A DNA stretch of 64,000 nucleotides. It comes from Desulforamulus putei DSM 12395. Its GTDB lineage: Bacteria > Bacillota > Desulfotomaculia > Desulfotomaculales > Desulfotomaculaceae. A program made the translations under genes and the position numbers. Within the stretch, counting starts at the first letter, position 1; every line of letters starts with the position of its first letter. The notes under the pieces are model-generated. The model saw only the letters and a program-made list of their open reading frames with translations, did not search any database and was not told the origin of the DNA. This document shows, one piece after another, positions 62,848-64,000 of the stretch. Where the stretch lies: contig NZ_FQUY01000001.1 of assembly GCF_900129195.1 (NCBI RefSeq), forward strand, positions 248,001-312,000. Reading direction: 5' to 3'.

Positions 62848-63414
62848 ATGCCAGGAACATGGGAAGTAAGACTCAGCGGGTCCGGCGGCCAGGGACTGAT
62901 TCTAGCCGGAATCATTCTGGCCGAAGCCGCCATCATTGACGGTCAAAATGTGGTGCAGACCCAGTCCTACGGTCCGGCAGCCCGGGGTGGCGCCAGCAAG
63001 GCAGAGGTCATTATCAGCCAGGAAGAGATTGATTACCCCAAGGTTGATCGTCCGGATATCTTTCTGGGGCTAAACCAGGAGTCGGTGCTCAAATACATGG
63101 ATGGCTGCAAAGATAACGCCCTGGCCATTGTGGATGCCGGCCTGGTCAATCATATTCCCCCCAGCAAGGCCAGGGTTTACGCCCTGCCCATTACCGAGAC
63201 CGCCCGCAAACAGGTGGGCCGTGAACTGGTGGCCAACGTGGTGGCCCTGGGAGCCCTGTCGGCCCTGTCCGGCATAGTCAGCCGGGAATCCGTCACCACC
63301 GCCCTGCTGCGCCGGGTGCCCAAAGGCACCGAGGATATGAACCGCAAAGCATTGGAACTTGGCTTCAACCTAGGGGAGCAGGCCCTGGCCGGCGCCCAAG
63401 CGGGCCACAACTGA
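62848..63414 (+). CDS. korC: 2-oxoacid:ferredoxin oxidoreductase, gamma subunit
   Basis: Protein of 188 residues, with RLSGSGGQGLILAG at the N-terminus and QSYGPAARGGASKAEV, both typical of the POR/KOR gamma domain. GGGGGAGGT precedes ATG 62848. Last gene of the four-gene operon; a terminator follows. Confidence 0.93.
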   Translation: MPGTWEVRLSGSGGQGLILAGIILAEAAIIDGQNVVQTQSYGPAARGGASKAEVIISQEEIDYPKVDRPDIFLGLNQESVLKYMDGCKDNALAIVDAGLVNHIPPSKARVYALPITETARKQVGRELVANVVALGALSALSGIVSRESVTTALLRRVPKGTEDMNRKALELGFNLGEQALAGAQAGHN

Positions 63415-63435
63415 TCCTTTTAATGTATCCGTGTA

Positions 63436-63471
63436 AAATCACAGTTTGGTATGAGCTGTGGTTTTTCTTTT
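63436..63471 (+). terminator. Intrinsic terminator after the Kor-type operon
   Basis: AAATCACAG pairs with CTGTGGTTT (one T-G pair) across an 11-base loop, then TTCTTTTTC. It ends the operon 22 bases after the korC stop. Confidence 0.8.
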
Positions 63472-63486
63472 TCAAGAAAGGAAAAA

Positions 63487-63518
63487 GGCGCGCTTTTAAT
63501 CACTTCCCTTGGCGCGCC
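63487..63518. other. GGCGCGC inverted repeat before the activase gene
   Basis: GGCGCGC (63487-63493) is complementary to GCGCGCC (63512-63518), with 18 A+T-rich bases between. It is upstream of the predicted promoter and could be a binding site. It lacks a T-run. Confidence 0.4.
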
Positions 63519-63554
63519 ATCGGAATTAAATTCTTAAAAGTGTAAAAAAAGTGT

Positions 63555-63582
63555 TTGCATTCTTATAAAGACCATAGATAAT
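63555..63582 (+). promoter_or_regulatory. Sigma-A-type promoter for the glycyl-radical activase
   Basis: TTGCAT (63555-63560) and GATAAT (63577-63582) with a 16-base spacer, 45 bases before the ATG. The region is A+T-rich. Confidence 0.5.
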
Positions 63583-63627
63583 ATATACAAACAAAGAATG
63601 ACTTGGTCATAATTCCTTGAGGTGTTT

Positions 63628-64000
63628 ATGAAAAAAGCTATTGTTTTTAATATACAGAAGTTTTGCATTCACGATGGACCGGGTATAAGAACCACCGTGT
63701 TTTTTAAGGGCTGCCCCCTGCGCTGCCTGTGGTGTCACAACCCGGAGAGCCAGTCTTTTAATAAAGAAATTCTTTTTAACCCGGAGAAATGCACCGGGTG
63801 CGGGCAGTGCCGGCAAAGGTGCCCCCGGGGGGCCATACAAGCAACCCCAAGGGGCTGGATACACGATAACACTAAGTGCATCTTCTGTGAAAACTGCATT
63901 GATGTTTGCGTCAACAATGCTAGGGAAATGGCCGGCCGCGCCTACACCGTCAATGATTTAATGGAAGAAATAGAAAAGGACCGCCCCTTTTATGAACAGT
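63628..64000 (+). CDS. Glycyl-radical-enzyme activating protein (radical SAM), 3' end outside the window
   Basis: Installs the glycyl radical in a partner enzyme. The first 124 residues are visible: FCIHDGPGIRTTVFFKG, the radical-SAM cysteines 29, 33 and 36 (CPLRCLWC), then a ferredoxin insert with two [4Fe-4S] motifs (Cys55-65 and 84-94). That insert separates it from pyruvate formate-lyase activase and places it with activases of dehydratase, decarboxylase or C-C lyase type glycyl-radical enzymes. Start ATG 63628 with GAGGTG upstream. The partner enzyme is probably just beyond the window. Confidence 0.93.
   Translation, partial: MKKAIVFNIQKFCIHDGPGIRTTVFFKGCPLRCLWCHNPESQSFNKEILFNPEKCTGCGQCRQRCPRGAIQATPRGWIHDNTKCIFCENCIDVCVNNAREMAGRAYTVNDLMEEIEKDRPFYEQ

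Overview
The window looks like the chromosome of an anaerobic, probably spore-forming Firmicute close to the Desulfotomaculum/Pelotomaculum-type Peptococcales. This is inferred from gene content and order: RemA, a YteA-type zinc-finger protein, RqcH, PrkC/PrpC, a DapL-type lysine route, tungsten-type aldehyde oxidoreductase, ferredoxin-linked 2-oxoacid oxidation and a glycyl-radical activase. No rRNA or tRNA is present to test it. G+C is a little above 50 percent by eye and TTG or GTG starts are common. Almost all genes are on the + strand; only rqcH and one small unknown gene are on the - strand.

Layout. (1) 1-9441: pyrimidine biosynthesis, pyrC (cut by the window edge)-carA-carB-pyrK-pyrD-pyrF-lspA-pyrE, ending in a terminator. 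(2) 9466-20438: an alkaline-phosphatase-fold hydrolase, rqcH (-), a P2A-type calcium ATPase, dapF-dapL-aminotransferase, and a YteA-type protein. (3) 20547-39039: a long housekeeping run, yicC-remA-gmk-rpoZ-coaBC-priA-def-fmt-DUF116-rsmB-rlmN-FHA-FHA-prpC-FtsW/RodA-PBP-prkC-rsgA-rpe. Its skeleton, including rqcH and the ATPase upstream, follows the Bacillus subtilis yloA-to-rpe order, but the FHA-FHA-phosphatase-RodA-PBP-kinase block matches the actinobacterial fhaA-fhaB-pstP-rodA-pbpA-pknB operon. (4) 39105-40626: a 37-residue RCKP-type rubredoxin-like protein, a large palindrome, an unknown 87-residue gene (-), and adk. (5) 40860-53936: two tandem five-gene ABC transporters of the branched-chain amino acid (Liv) type, each followed by a sigma-54 activator. 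(6) 54213-64000: a catabolic, ferredoxin-rich region with a five-gene split amino-acid/amine dehydrogenase, a tetra-cubane ferredoxin plus aldehyde:ferredoxin oxidoreductase plus MoaD-like protein, a KorDABC-type 2-oxoacid:ferredoxin oxidoreductase, and the start of a glycyl-radical-enzyme activase.

Regions 5 and 6 read together as a substrate-uptake and oxidation module: import of an amino-acid-like compound, FAD-dependent dehydrogenation, then ferredoxin-reducing oxidation of the 2-oxoacid and aldehyde. The two sigma-54 activators would sense the substrate or energy state. That functional chain is inference.

The most unusual signal is not a gene. Junctions between transcription units repeatedly carry tandem heptanucleotide arrays (GGCCATT-like, TTCGAAA-like and TTCTCAC-like families), often arranged as two inverted arms that could fold into long hairpins. 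One array supplies the last codons of rpe. Separately, 39211-39401 is a 191-base palindrome with three diverged copies of a roughly 34-base unit in each arm.
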